Shown piece by piece: positions 20,090-29,450 of a stretch of DNA of 64,000 nucleotides. The position numbers and the translations under genes were made by a program. The notes under the pieces are model-generated. The model was given only the letters and a program-made list of their open reading frames with translations. It had not been told where the DNA came from and did no database searches. This DNA is from an archaeon SCG-AAA382B04 (GTDB lineage Archaea; Halobacteriota; Methanonatronarchaeia; Methanonatronarchaeales; Methanonatronarchaeaceae), in assembly GCA_003034855.1 (NCBI GenBank), contig PZKD01000049.1, forward strand, positions 23,013 through 87,012, in the 5' to 3' direction. How positions within the stretch are numbered: the first letter of the stretch is position 1; each line of letters starts with the position of its first letter.

Positions 20090-21460
20090 CTAATTTGTTA
20101 GACTATGAATTGGTGAAGGAATTCTTCCATTCCTATCTACAAAATCTTTACACCCAAAATCACTCACCTTTATAATAGGGGACTCTCCTAACAACCCTCC
20201 AAACTCTACTATCCCCCCTGCTTCTGCCCCAGGAACTGGGATTAATCTAACTCCTATGCTTTTGTCATTAATAACTCCTATCGAACATTCATCAGCTATT
20301 ATACCACTGATAGTTTCTACTGATGTATCTCCAGGGATTGGAACCATATCGAGGCCTACTGAACATACAGAGGTCATTGCCTCAAGCTTTTCTATTGACA
20401 TACTTTTATCTTTTACAGCATCCGCCATTCCTGCATCCTCAGTGACAGGGATGAAGCTTCCGCTTAAACCACCAATGTGTGATGTTGCCATTGCACCTCC
20501 TTTTTTAACCGAATCAGTTAGCATTGCAAGAGCAGCTGTTGATCCTGGAGCCCCACATCTCTCAACCCCCATCTCTTCTATAATCCTCGCTACCGAATCT
20601 CCTTCAGCAGGTGTTGGAGCTAGAGATAAATCTACGATATTGAATTGTGTTCCAATCTCTTGTGCAACTTCTCTTCCTATTAACTCACCAGCCCTTGTTA
20701 TCTTGAACGCAGTTCTTTTGATTTTTTCAGATAGCTCTCCAAAATCTGTTTCTTTTTGGTTTTCGATAACCGATTTAACTACTCCTGGACCAGAAATCGC
20801 TACACTCAAAGAAGATTCAGCTTCTCCTGCACCATGCATTGCTCCTGGCATAAAGGGATTATCCAGAGGTGAATTTACAAATATGGCGAGTTTAGCACAA
20901 CCTAAGCCATTTTGTTCTTTCGTCTCTTGTGCGGTTTGTTTTATTATCTCTCCGATCTGGTTTACGGCGTTCATATTAATTCCAGCTTTAGTTGTTGCCA
21001 CATTTATTGCTGAACAAACTCTTTTGGTTGAACCAAGAGCTTTTGGTATGCTTTCTATCAATTTTTCGTCAGAATTAGTGATTCCTTTATGAACAAAAGC
21101 AGAATATCCCCCAATAAAATCTACCCCTACTCTTTCGGCTACTTCATCCATCTTTTTTGCTACTCTTATTATCTCTTCTATGTCTCTATCTTCATTTGGA
21201 CCAATTACTTCAGATATTGGTGTAACTGAAATTCTTTTATTAACTATGGGTATTCCATATTTTTTCTCAATTTTTTCAGCTTTTTCTACTAATTTATTGG
21301 ATTCTTGGATTATTTTTGTCTCTATCTTTTCTAAAAAAGTGTCTAGGTCTGGATCACTACAACCCCTCAGATTTATGCCTAGGGTAACTGTCCTTATATC
21401 CAAATTTTCTGTTGAAACCATCTTTAGAGTCTCTAAAATCTCATCAGAATCGTAGATCAA
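20090..21460 (-). CDS. DUF711 (UPF0210, PFL-like) protein
   Basis: 456-residue protein of the DUF711/UPF0210 family, related in fold to glycyl-radical enzymes but of unknown function. Family features include [16 protein letters not shown] at the N-terminus, [20 protein letters not shown] and [19 protein letters not shown] in the middle. Three bases separate it from an ACT-domain protein, a pairing conserved in bacteria and archaea, suggesting that a small molecule controls it. Confidence 0.88.
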   Translation of the reverse strand: MIYDSDEILETLKMVSTENLDIRTVTLGINLRGCSDPDLDTFLEKIETKIIQESNKLVEKAEKIEKKYGIPIVNKRISVTPISEVIGPNEDRDIEEIIRVAKKMDEVAERVGVDFIGGYSAFVHKGITNSDEKLIESIPKALGSTKRVCSAINVATTKAGINMNAVNQIGEIIKQTAQETKEQNGLGCAKLAIFVNSPLDNPFMPGAMHGAGEAESSLSVAISGPGVVKSVIENQKETDFGELSEKIKRTAFKITRAGELIGREVAQEIGTQFNIVDLSLAPTPAEGDSVARIIEEMGVERCGAPGSTAALAMLTDSVKKGGAMATSHIGGLSGSFIPVTEDAGMADAVKDKSMSIEKLEAMTSVCSVGLDMVPIPGDTSVETISGIIADECSIGVINDKSIGVRLIPVPGAEAGGIVEFGGLLGESPIIKVSDFGCKDFVDRNGRIPSPIHSLTN

Positions 21461-21463
21461 TTC

Positions 21464-21748
21464 CTACACCCTATGCATTTGTCTAAATATTTTTTCATAT
21501 TGGACAGTTACTCTCACACCTTGATCTTCCCCAACTTCTTGTAATCCCTCTTTTATCTCCTCAAAATCTTTATTGGATTCACTTATATCTGCAAATAGCA
21601 ACATTGTAAAAAGTTCACGATCAACAGTTTGAGAGATGTCTAATATGTTCACGTCAAATTCTGCTAGCTTAGATGTTATAGCTGCCACTATGCCTGGATG
21701 ATCAGATCCCTCTACAGTGATTACTAAAACTTCTTCATCTTCTGCCAA
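21464..21748 (-). CDS. ACT-domain protein (UPF0237)
   Basis: 94-residue tandem-ACT-like regulatory protein with the ligand-binding turn [15 protein letters not shown] (about 11-25) and ILDISQTV. It is the usual partner of DUF711, directly upstream in the same operon. It probably senses an amino acid; the ligand is unknown. Upstream lies the GC-rich island, so its promoter is probably inside or at the edge of that island. Confidence 0.9.
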   Translation of the reverse strand: MAEDEEVLVITVEGSDHPGIVAAITSKLAEFDVNILDISQTVDRELFTMLLFADISESNKDFEEIKEGLQEVGEDQGVRVTVQYEKIFRQMHRV

Positions 21749-21764
21749 AATAATTACCTGGTAC

Positions 21765-22187
21765 TGAGAACCGTAACAAGCGGTAAGAAACCGTGTACGG
21801 TTGCTTCCGTTTATAGCCTCTCGCCCAAGTGGGCTTATAGGCTCCCTGTTGGGTTCTCTTCACACCTAAGGTAGGTGAACCGCTACCAGGAATTACAGTC
21901 TCCCCTCCAGCTGAACCATCTCCAACTGGACATAAACACCTTTCGGCTGAACCGATTGTTCTCGAGCTTTCCACCCCAAAAGAGGACTGGCACGAGTGCT
22001 TACGGTTCATCCCTTTACGGGAAGGAAGGTCTCTCATCAGCCCCCACAGGCTCCACGAATGCACCCGATGGCTGGGTACACTCTCCTTCTCCTCTTCTCC
22101 TTCCAAAGGTCCAAAGAGCAAGGTCTTTAGCCCACAGAGGTGTTCCGAGGAACCCTATCCTCACTATTACTAACACCTCCTTACTAT
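21765..22187 (-). other. GC-rich structured island, possible ncRNA or TnpB-element remnant
   Basis: About 420 bases between the ACT gene and trmG10, visibly richer in G+C than the surrounding coding DNA. On the minus strand it opens with a hairpin, GAGGTGTT pairing AACACCTC with inner GAGGA/TCCTC, and closes with a multi-hairpin domain (GAGAACC near 21855 pairs GGTTCTC near 21766; inside are the AGCC...GGCT stem and the palindrome AACCGTACACGGTT). A 128-codon frame crosses it but lacks any recognisable domain. GGTAGCGGTTCACC at 21874-21887 resembles the terminus-like GGTAGCGAGTAGTTCAC near the right window edge, suggesting the 3' end of a tnpB/reRNA. I could not match it to RNase P or SRP RNA. 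Confidence 0.4.
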
Positions 22188-23186
22188 TTAAAGTTCACTG
22201 CTTCTCCTCCTAATTACTCTAATTATTCTTGTTAAACTCCGATGAACCCTCACCTTATATCTTTCAATTTCATTTGTATCAACCTTTAAATCAACCCCTT
22301 CCTTTGGGGAAATGAAGCACAAGTATCCACCTTTTTTTAGGTTCCTCAGCGCTTCTCTAATCGTTTGATTATACAAATCGCTAATATCTCCATATACTGT
22401 TGATGAACGCCCATATGGTGGATCAGCTATTATTGCCTCAAAGCTATGAGGTTTAAATGGTGTTTTCCTCGAATCTGCTAGTATTAAGGAATTTTTTTTG
22501 TTTTTAGTTAATTTTTGGTTTTTCTTTGATCCTTTAAGCATCTTTAGGCTAGCATCAACTCCAACAGAACTTATATCCATATCATTTGCTTCGATTAGGA
22601 AGCTTCCAGTTCCAGAGAATACGTCAAGAATTGCCCCATCTCTTACTCTAGTTAAGTTAATGCAGGCTCTAGCTAATTCGGGTTTTATTGCCCCTGGCTT
22701 GAAAAAAGGCCTCTTATGGGGTTTTCTCTTTCTATATTCTTTTCTGTTGATTTTAATTATTTGTTCACCAAAAACTAGGTTTTGATCTGTTAAAAACAAT
22801 TTAAAAACTTTTTTAGGGTTCTCTAAATCAATCGGGCCTTTTATAATTGCTCCAATTCTTTCTTCAGCTTCTTTTGCGCTTATTTTTTTTAAATTATTTT
22901 TTATTCTTTTAGCTCTAACACAAAACTTTTTGTTCGAAGAAATGTTTTCTATATCCTTTAAAACATCATTTAATTTTTTAGCAGAAGTAATATGTTTCAA
23001 AACACTATGCGTATAACCAAGTCTTTTGAAAAAACTTTTTTCTAACTTATCGTTTGTTTTTATTATTAATAGATTAGTTAATTCCTCTCTAATTTTATAT
23101 TCTACCTGATATGCTTCTATTAGAGCTTTCACTTCTGCTTTCGCTAGTTTTGGTTGTTCACCTGATAACTCAAATAGATATTCCAT
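22188..23186 (-). CDS. trmG10: tRNA (guanine(10)-N2)-dimethyltransferase
   Basis: Methylates G10 of tRNA. An N-terminal THUMP-like region (about 1-160) precedes a Rossmann methyltransferase domain: AILDVFSGTGSFLIEA (motif I, about 188-203) and the N2-guanine catalytic motif ADPPYGRSS (about 259-267). 332 residues, family length. The start is the ATG before EYLFELSGEQPKLA, three bases after DUF357, so it shares that transcript. Confidence 0.93.
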   Translation of the reverse strand: MEYLFELSGEQPKLAKAEVKALIEAYQVEYKIREELTNLLIIKTNDKLEKSFFKRLGYTHSVLKHITSAKKLNDVLKDIENISSNKKFCVRAKRIKNNLKKISAKEAEERIGAIIKGPIDLENPKKVFKLFLTDQNLVFGEQIIKINRKEYRKRKPHKRPFFKPGAIKPELARACINLTRVRDGAILDVFSGTGSFLIEANDMDISSVGVDASLKMLKGSKKNQKLTKNKKNSLILADSRKTPFKPHSFEAIIADPPYGRSSTVYGDISDLYNQTIREALRNLKKGGYLCFISPKEGVDLKVDTNEIERYKVRVHRSLTRIIRVIRRRSSEL

Positions 23187-23188
23187 CC

Positions 23189-23428
23189 TTAATCAACATC
23201 TATGAACCCATAATCTCTTCCTATCTCAAACCATGCCCACGCCCAGATTATGCTTTCAAAGGCTCTAACATAGTCATCCTCTTCTCTAAAATGATAAGAA
23301 TCTTCTAAATATGCCTTTATGTTTTCTACGAAATCCTCGCCATCTTGAATTTTAGGAGAAAATTTTGGTTCTTTCTTTTTGAGTTTTTTTTGCCATTTCT
23401 CTGTTTCTTGCTCTAATTCCTCCATCAT
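23189..23428 (-). CDS. DUF357 protein
   Basis: 79-residue all-helical archaeal protein with the DUF357 pattern AKAYLEDSYHF...DDYVRAFESIIWAWAWFEIG (in parts). Function is unknown; it is frequently near tRNA or nucleotide enzymes. Two successive ATG codons overlap the prs stop; either could be used. It lies between prs and trmG10 in an obvious operon. Confidence 0.8.
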   Translation of the reverse strand: MMEELEQETEKWQKKLKKKEPKFSPKIQDGEDFVENIKAYLEDSYHFREEDDYVRAFESIIWAWAWFEIGRDYGFIDVD

Positions 23429-24264
23429 AATTCCTCAACAATTGGGTTACAAACACTTATTGATGAAATTGATCTCTCAATTGTATCAGTTGCCATTATC
23501 TCATCTGCTCCCGCTAAGTATATGTTCTGAATTGCATTATTTGCAAAAACTGGATGAGTGACCACTACCTTTATCCTAGAGGGATCTTGTTTTTTAAGTA
23601 GCTCTATCGCATTTGACATTGTCCCTCCAGTTGAAACAATATCATCTACAACTACAACCTCCTTGCCCTCGACATCTAGATCTTTCTTCTCTATCTCAAC
23701 ATCATTTTCAGATTTCCTCTCCTTAACTAAGAAATCATATTCACAATCTAGTTGAATTGAAAGTGTTTCGGCATATTTTAGTGCTCCATGATCAGGAGCA
23801 ACTACAAATTGATTGTTTTTTTGTTCTATGTGATTGGAAATTTCTTTGAAAGCGGTTATATTTTTAAAATCCGCTGTTTCGAAATAGTCCCCAATTCCTT
23901 CATCATGAACATCGATTGTTAGAACCTCTTCAACTTCTTTATCTATTGTTCTTGCTATTGCTCTAGCACTAACTGCCTCACCTTCTTCAAATTTCTTGTC
24001 TTGTCTCGCATAACCAAAATATGGGATTACCGCTGTTATTCGGGCATTGTGTAATGCATCTAGCAATAATAATAGGTTAACATAACTAGAATCTGAATCT
24101 ATGCTTTGAACTAATACAACATCTTCTTCTGTTTCTTCTTCGAGCTTAACGTATTGTTCTCCATCTGGAAACGTCTTGTAATCAACTGGTAAAATTTCTA
24201 AACCCATCTTTTTTGCAATCTTAGAACCTAAGTTTTGACTAGCTCTTCCACAGACAACTTTCAT
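23425..24264 (-). CDS. prs: Ribose-phosphate pyrophosphokinase (PRPP synthetase)
   Basis: Makes PRPP from ribose 5-phosphate and ATP for nucleotide, His and Trp synthesis. Motifs: FPDGEQYVKL (about 33-42), PYFGYARQDKKFEEGE (about 81-96, ATP/catalytic flexible loop) and the PRPP-binding VVVVDDIVSTGGTM (about 206-219). 279 residues, the short archaeal class. First gene of the prs-DUF357-trmG10 operon, divergent from the SAM adenosyltransferase gene across a 60-base promoter region. Confidence 0.96.
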   Translation of the reverse strand: MKVVCGRASQNLGSKIAKKMGLEILPVDYKTFPDGEQYVKLEEETEEDVVLVQSIDSDSSYVNLLLLLDALHNARITAVIPYFGYARQDKKFEEGEAVSARAIARTIDKEVEEVLTIDVHDEGIGDYFETADFKNITAFKEISNHIEQKNNQFVVAPDHGALKYAETLSIQLDCEYDFLVKERKSENDVEIEKKDLDVEGKEVVVVDDIVSTGGTMSNAIELLKKQDPSRIKVVVTHPVFANNAIQNIYLAGADEIMATDTIERSISSISVCNPIVEEL

Positions 24265-24324
24265 TAAATCCCACCTGGTAATAAAAAATATAGTTGTTTC
24301 TTATTTAAAATGGATTGATAATCA

Positions 24325-25095
24325 ATGATAGGGTTTTTATCTGATTTTGGTAGAGAGAACGGATATGTGGGATCGATGAAAGCGGTTGCGGGAAGTATTT
24401 GTGAAGATAGATTAATTGATATTTCCCATAAAACTAAAAAACATGATGTTAGGAGAGGCGCGTTTATTTTGTACAACACTTACCGATTTTTTCCATTTAA
24501 AAGTGTTTTTGTTTGCGTTGTTGATCCGGGAGTAGGAACAGAGAGGAGAGGAATTGCTATCGAAACAGAGGAATATGTTTTTGTTGGACCTGATAATGGA
24601 TTGATGTTCCCTGCTGCCAATGATTGTGGTGACTACAATGTTTTTGAATTATCAAATAAGGAATATATGTTGGAGGGTGTTTCTGAAACATTTGATGGTC
24701 GAGATGTTTTTGCTCCAATAGGAGCACACATCGCTGATGGGGTGGAAATTGAAGATTTAGGTCCTCAAATAGAAGAAATAAAAGAACTGAACTTTGGTGA
24801 TTGGAAATTTGAAAATGGCTCATTGAGAGGGGAAATTATTTTTATTGACTCTTTTGGTAACTTGGTAACCAATATCCCCTACAACAAAGTCAAAAATAGA
24901 TTAGACTTTGGTGACAAAATTAGTTATAAAAGCGAGGAAATTCCTTTTTACCGATCTTATGGATGTGTGGATGAAAACAATTTAGTTTTAACTGTTGGTG
25001 GTCATGGAAACATTGAAATATCAGCCAACAAAGGAGATGCAGCTAAAATAACTGGGTTAAAGGAAAGAGATGGATTTATGTTGAAAATTAATTAA
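24325..25095 (+). CDS. SAM hydroxide adenosyltransferase (DUF62 family)
   Basis: Hydrolyses S-adenosylmethionine to adenosine and methionine, probably for SAM homeostasis. Family motifs: FLSDFGRENGYVGSMK (N-terminal Asp that binds the ribose), VVDPGVGTERRGIAIE (about 66-81), GPDNGLM (about 89-95) and FIDSFGNLVTN (about 172-182). 256 residues, family length. There is little space for a leader after the TATA-like AAAAATATAG at 24284-24293, so the mRNA may be nearly leaderless. Confidence 0.9.
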   Translation: MIGFLSDFGRENGYVGSMKAVAGSICEDRLIDISHKTKKHDVRRGAFILYNTYRFFPFKSVFVCVVDPGVGTERRGIAIETEEYVFVGPDNGLMFPAANDCGDYNVFELSNKEYMLEGVSETFDGRDVFAPIGAHIADGVEIEDLGPQIEEIKELNFGDWKFENGSLRGEIIFIDSFGNLVTNIPYNKVKNRLDFGDKISYKSEEIPFYRSYGCVDENNLVLTVGGHGNIEISANKGDAAKITGLKERDGFMLKIN

Positions 25096-25099
25096 TTAA

Positions 25100-25639
<540 letters not shown>

Positions 25640-25665
<26 letters not shown>

Positions 25666-26086
25666 TTTTTAAATCCTTTCCAAATTTGTATTCCCCAATT
25701 GAATCCTTTTTAACAACTCTATGACAAGGAATGATTATTGGAAAAGGATTCTTACTCAACGCCTGCCCCACTGTAATAGGTAAACAATTCTTTTCCAACG
25801 AATTAGCTACTTCTTGGTAAGTCCGAACCTCCCCATAACCTATGGAATTTATCTTCTTGAACAATAGTTTTTGAAAATCTGTTAATTTGTCTTTATTTAT
25901 CTCACACTTAATTTCCTTTAAGCCTCCATTTAAATAAGTTAATATTTGCTTTCCACAATCTGAACTAAATTGGTTTGTTTCTTTAGAATTAGTTTTTTCT
26001 ATTTCAACAAACTCAACGGATTCTTTAATACCTACCCTTATTGTATATTCTTTATAACTTCTAATATCAGTCTTCATTAGATCCAT
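25640..26086 (-). CDS. ogt: Methylated-DNA--protein-cysteine methyltransferase
   Basis: Suicide repair protein for O6-alkylguanine. The active-site motif is IIIPCHRVV (about 117-125) with the acceptor Cys; the HTH recognition helix region is YGEVRTYQEVANSL (about 83-97). 148 residues, with a short N-terminal domain. Converges on nadM; the last residues derive from a 17-base tandem duplication. The upstream 111-base gap faces a divergent DNA methyltransferase gene. Confidence 0.92.
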
Positions 26087-26197
26087 CAGAAGTTCACTTT
26101 TGTTTTCAAAAAAGATTTACCTAGAAATGGTTTTTTATTAATCAATCAATTACATAAGAATAGTCAATTATATTGATCTATTCCTTGGAGGACTAAT

Positions 26198-27379
26198 TTG
26201 CCTAAAAAGAAAAACAAAGATGATTTTCCAAGAGGAGAAGATTCCAAAAAATTCGAACTTGGGCAATACTTCACTAAAAAAAGTGTAGTAGAAGAGATAG
26301 TTGATCTTGTGTCCGAATACCTAGATTACGATAAGGACATAGATATTTTAGAACCTAGTTTTGGAACAGGTAACTTTATTGAAGTTCTTAAAGACAGAGG
26401 ATTTAAGAATATTGATGGTTGTGAAATTGACAAGTCATTGTTTAATGAATCCCTAGACCTTGGTTATTATGAAAAAGATTTCTTTGAACTCCCCATGGAA
26501 AAAAAATATGATTTGATTATTGGAAACCCGCCATTTAGCAAATATAACTTAGAAAAAAGTTATTATAAACCCCAGGATTATATCTCTAGTTCTATTAATC
26601 CTAGTATTTATTTAAATCAAGAAGTATTAGGCAAAGATAAAATCAAAATTGAGAATGCATTTATTCTTAAGTCCATTAAACATTTAAAGGATAAAGATTC
26701 TTCTATTGGTTTTGTCTTACCAATCTCTTTTTTCATCAAAGATAAGAACAAAAAAGTGAAAAATAAGATTAAAAACAATTTTTCTACTATCATCATCTAT
26801 CAAAACAGTTCTTCTTGGTTTGATTATGATATACCATGTTGTTTTGTTATCCTAAGCAATTTAAGTTGTTTTAAAGAAGAAATTGTTTTATTATTTGAAG
26901 ATGATGAAAAAAAACGAGAGGTGATTAATTTAGAGAGAATGCACGAGGAGATAATTCCCAAAACACATATCTTTAAAAAGGAATTCAATGAAGAAGGAAC
27001 TAAGCTAAAGGAATACCTAAAAGAAGAGAGCATTAATTATGAAAAATCTTATGAAGATAACACAATTTCGGCTTCTAATATCTTAGAATACGATTCAATT
27101 CCCTCTAATGAAAAAGTTGAAGATTATAAACTAGCTGTTTGCAGAGTTGGAAATGCTAGCGTTGGTAGAGCGGGTTTAGTGAATATTGAAGAGGAGATTT
27201 TAAATGACATGTTTTATGTTTTCTCTTTTAAGAAAAAATATGCCAATAATAAAAAACTAAAAGAAAGGGTTTGTGAGCAAATTAATAAAAACCAGGATTA
27301 CTTCAAAAATGTAACCATTAGAGTTGGTAGCAAATCTATTAAGAAAAAAGACATATTTGATTTCAAAATCGTAGAATAA
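26198..27379 (+). CDS. N6-adenine DNA methyltransferase (gamma-class, TaqI-like)
   Basis: 393-residue solitary DNA methyltransferase. Motif X/I region: FELGQYFTKKSVVEEIVD, then DILEPSFGTGNFIE (motif I, about 49-62), and the catalytic motif IV IIGNPPFSKY (about 107-116). The C-terminal 150 residues probably hold the target recognition domain. The start is TTG at 26198 after GGAGGA. No cognate restriction enzyme is recognisable next door; the following small gene is of unknown function. Lys/Asn-rich, very AT-rich composition compared with neighbours suggests acquisition. Confidence 0.85.
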   Translation: MPKKKNKDDFPRGEDSKKFELGQYFTKKSVVEEIVDLVSEYLDYDKDIDILEPSFGTGNFIEVLKDRGFKNIDGCEIDKSLFNESLDLGYYEKDFFELPMEKKYDLIIGNPPFSKYNLEKSYYKPQDYISSSINPSIYLNQEVLGKDKIKIENAFILKSIKHLKDKDSSIGFVLPISFFIKDKNKKVKNKIKNNFSTIIIYQNSSSWFDYDIPCCFVILSNLSCFKEEIVLLFEDDEKKREVINLERMHEEIIPKTHIFKKEFNEEGTKLKEYLKEESINYEKSYEDNTISASNILEYDSIPSNEKVEDYKLAVCRVGNASVGRAGLVNIEEEILNDMFYVFSFKKKYANNKKLKERVCEQINKNQDYFKNVTIRVGSKSIKKKDIFDFKIVE

Positions 27380-27401
27380 AAACACTTCGTGTTTGGTTTT
27401 T

Positions 27402-27710
27402 ATGATTAGAGAAATTGGAGAAAATGAGATTAGATTAGTCTTTGAAGCTAAGAATAAAGGTAAGCTCAGGTTCAAATCTAGGGAGGGGTCTTTAGGGTTT
27501 GGTGATAGTTTCGCAACTCGCTCAGAAGAATTCAATGAAGATGTATACTTAGAATGGCAAATTGGATACGACGTTCCTAAAAAGGATGTTGAAAGTGGAG
27601 AGAAAAAAACCAGTTTGGATGATGTTTATTTTTCCAATTCAAATGGAACCACGAAATGTCCTTTTGAATTTTCCGAAATTCTTGAAAAAATTATAAACCA
27701 AAAAATGTAG
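27402..27710 (+). CDS. Hypothetical protein downstream of the DNA methyltransferase
   Basis: 102 residues from the ATG at 27402 (a TTG three codons upstream is in frame). I do not recognise it. It has a beta-rich N-terminal part (EIRLVFEAKNKGKLRFKSRE), a single CP near the C-terminus and no membrane segment. It follows the methyltransferase by 22 bases in the same direction, so it may be a partner of it; rtcA begins 13 bases later. Confidence 0.5.
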   Translation: MIREIGENEIRLVFEAKNKGKLRFKSREGSLGFGDSFATRSEEFNEDVYLEWQIGYDVPKKDVESGEKKTSLDDVYFSNSNGTTKCPFEFSEILEKIINQKM

Positions 27711-27723
27711 GTTGGTGAAGCAA

Positions 27724-28743
27724 ATGCTCGAGATTGATGGATCTTATGGTGAAGGAGGAGGTCAAATACTTAGATCTGCTCTTGGATTATCTGGGTATAC
27801 GGGAAAAAGCTTTAGGATGTTTAATGTTAGAGCTAATAGGTCTAATCCAGGGCTCTCACATCAACATTTAAAGTGCCTTGAAGCTGTAAAAACGCTTTTA
27901 GATGCTGAGGTAAAAGGCAATAGTCTTAGGTCCAAAGAAGTGGTTTTTAAGCCTAAAAAATTGGCAAAAAACGAATTAAGTATTGATATAGGGACAGCGG
28001 GTAGTGTTACTCTTCTATTACAATCGCTTCTTCCGGTTATATTTAGGGCAGAAAATAAATTACACATCGAAGTTGAGGGAGGAACTGATGTCAAGTGGTC
28101 TCCTCCTTTTGATTACTTCAAACACATCACTTGTTATTTTTTAGAAAAAATTGGAATCGAATGCGGTGTTAAGTTATTAAAGAGAGGGTATTATCCTAAG
28201 GGAGGGGGAAAAATTGTTTTTGAGGCTAGAAAAGTGTCTAAAAATCTTTTTTCCTTCACAAATAATCAAAAAATGAATCGAGTTAGGGGTGTGTCTTTCT
28301 CAAGTAACTTACCCTCACATGTTGCTGAAAGGCAGAGGAATTCAGCGAAAGAGGTTTTAGAAAAAAAATTGGATATCCAAGCAGACATAGAAATCGAGAG
28401 GGATTCACGAGCTATTGGTAAGGGTAGTGGAATTGTTGTCTGGGCTGATTTAGGAGGAGGGCGTTTAGGGGCTAGTGCTTTAGGGGAGCCAGGTAAACCT
28501 GCAGAAGAAGTGGGCGAAGAAGCTGGAAATAAATTGATTGATCAGATAACAAAAAGTGGTTGTGTTGATAAATACATGATTGATCAATTAATTCCTTTTT
28601 TAGGAATATTACGTGGTTCAGAAGTGCTTGGAACTGAGTTAACTAGTCATGCACAAACGAATTCCTGGATTGTTTCTAATTTCTTGGACGTTAGTATTGA
28701 TATAAATGAAGAAGATGATGGTACTGTGTTGATTAGTTCTTGA
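27724..28743 (+). CDS. rtcA: RNA 3'-terminal phosphate cyclase
   Basis: Converts RNA 3'-phosphates to 2',3'-cyclic phosphates via an adenylylated His. The N-terminus LEIDGSYGEGGGQILRSAL is the family signature; the catalytic His is probably that of LTSHAQTNSW near the C-terminus, and GAGS-like and PKGGGK motifs are present (YYPKGGGKIV). I choose ATG 27724, with GGTG 6 bases upstream, over the TTG at 27712. 339 residues. Its 3' end overlaps the convergent KptA gene by 11 bases. Confidence 0.95.
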   Translation: MLEIDGSYGEGGGQILRSALGLSGYTGKSFRMFNVRANRSNPGLSHQHLKCLEAVKTLLDAEVKGNSLRSKEVVFKPKKLAKNELSIDIGTAGSVTLLLQSLLPVIFRAENKLHIEVEGGTDVKWSPPFDYFKHITCYFLEKIGIECGVKLLKRGYYPKGGGKIVFEARKVSKNLFSFTNNQKMNRVRGVSFSSNLPSHVAERQRNSAKEVLEKKLDIQADIEIERDSRAIGKGSGIVVWADLGGGRLGASALGEPGKPAEEVGEEAGNKLIDQITKSGCVDKYMIDQLIPFLGILRGSEVLGTELTSHAQTNSWIVSNFLDVSIDINEEDDGTVLISS

Positions 28744-29362
28744 TTTCTAAGAATTCGGGAGGAATTTCTGGAGCTACCCATAGCGACTTTGCTGCTTTTC
28801 TTATATCGACATTTTCTTTATAGACATCTTTGGCTTTAACCACTATTAAAACTGGATTGTCTATTGAGGCCTGAGCAACTTCGAGGGCAGATTCAGATTC
28901 TTCACTAAGATGGACTTTGTTCTTATTCACTGGCTTCAGGCCTATTTCTTCTACTCTTCCAGCTTCTTCTTCACTGCTTCCGTAGTATAGTTCCTCTGGT
29001 GGTTCTTTTTTAGGTAGATCTGGTGAGACATCTACTGTGTGTCCATATGTTGCTCTTATCTTATTATCTTCGATTTCGTATCTGCCTTTTTTGTCTGTTT
29101 CAACAAGTGCTATTAGGTCATCTTTTGTTAGCCAATCGTATCTACTTCTACTGCTTATAGCTTCCAATAATTGATCCAAGTCTGCCCATCCGTTTTGGTC
29201 TAAATTTACTCCTATGTCCTTAGGAAAGTGTCTTAAAGCTCCTGAAACAATTTTTCCTAATGGCTTTAGTTTGTTATCAGGTATGATTAATTCTCCATCC
29301 TCACCACATTCACATGTTTCTCCTCTATAATATCCATGGGATTCACATTTCTTAACTGGCAT
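28733..29362 (-). CDS. kptA: RNA 2'-phosphotransferase (KptA/Tpt1) with N-terminal zinc finger
   Basis: Transfers an RNA 2'-phosphate to NAD, as in Tpt1. The N-terminal extension CESHGYYRGETCECG is a C/H-type zinc finger. The catalytic domain begins LGKIVSGALRHFPKDIG (Arg-His of the active site) and continues with IRATYGHTVDV and ELYYGSSEEEAGRVEEIGL. 209 residues. Tail to tail with rtcA, so two RNA-phosphate enzymes share a terminator region. Confidence 0.93.
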   Translation of the reverse strand: MPVKKCESHGYYRGETCECGEDGELIIPDNKLKPLGKIVSGALRHFPKDIGVNLDQNGWADLDQLLEAISSRSRYDWLTKDDLIALVETDKKGRYEIEDNKIRATYGHTVDVSPDLPKKEPPEELYYGSSEEEAGRVEEIGLKPVNKNKVHLSEESESALEVAQASIDNPVLIVVKAKDVYKENVDIRKAAKSLWVAPEIPPEFLEIKN

Positions 29363-29450
29363 CCTTAGATAGAAGATTAAAGAAAAATAAAAAATTTTCT
29401 CAAAACAACCATAAGAAATAAAGAAATTTAAAAAATATTAGTGCTGGAAA

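Noticed and set aside
20256..21092. 278-codon plus-strand frame opposite DUF711
   Set aside because: Long only because the DUF711 gene lacks certain codons; the translation is Ser/Ile/Pro-rich with no domain, and DUF711 is well supported.
21735..22121. 128-codon minus-strand frame across the GC-rich island as a protein gene
   Set aside because: No domain, odd composition (Ser/Gly/Arg/Trp patches), overlaps the ACT gene start, and the DNA is dominated by hairpins; a structured RNA or element end explains it better.
21765..22187. RNase P RNA, SRP RNA or group II intron domain V in the island
   Set aside because: I looked for the conserved P4 sequences, the SRP helix 8 motif and a domain V hairpin with GNRA loop; none is convincingly present in either orientation. 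A covariance search would be decisive.
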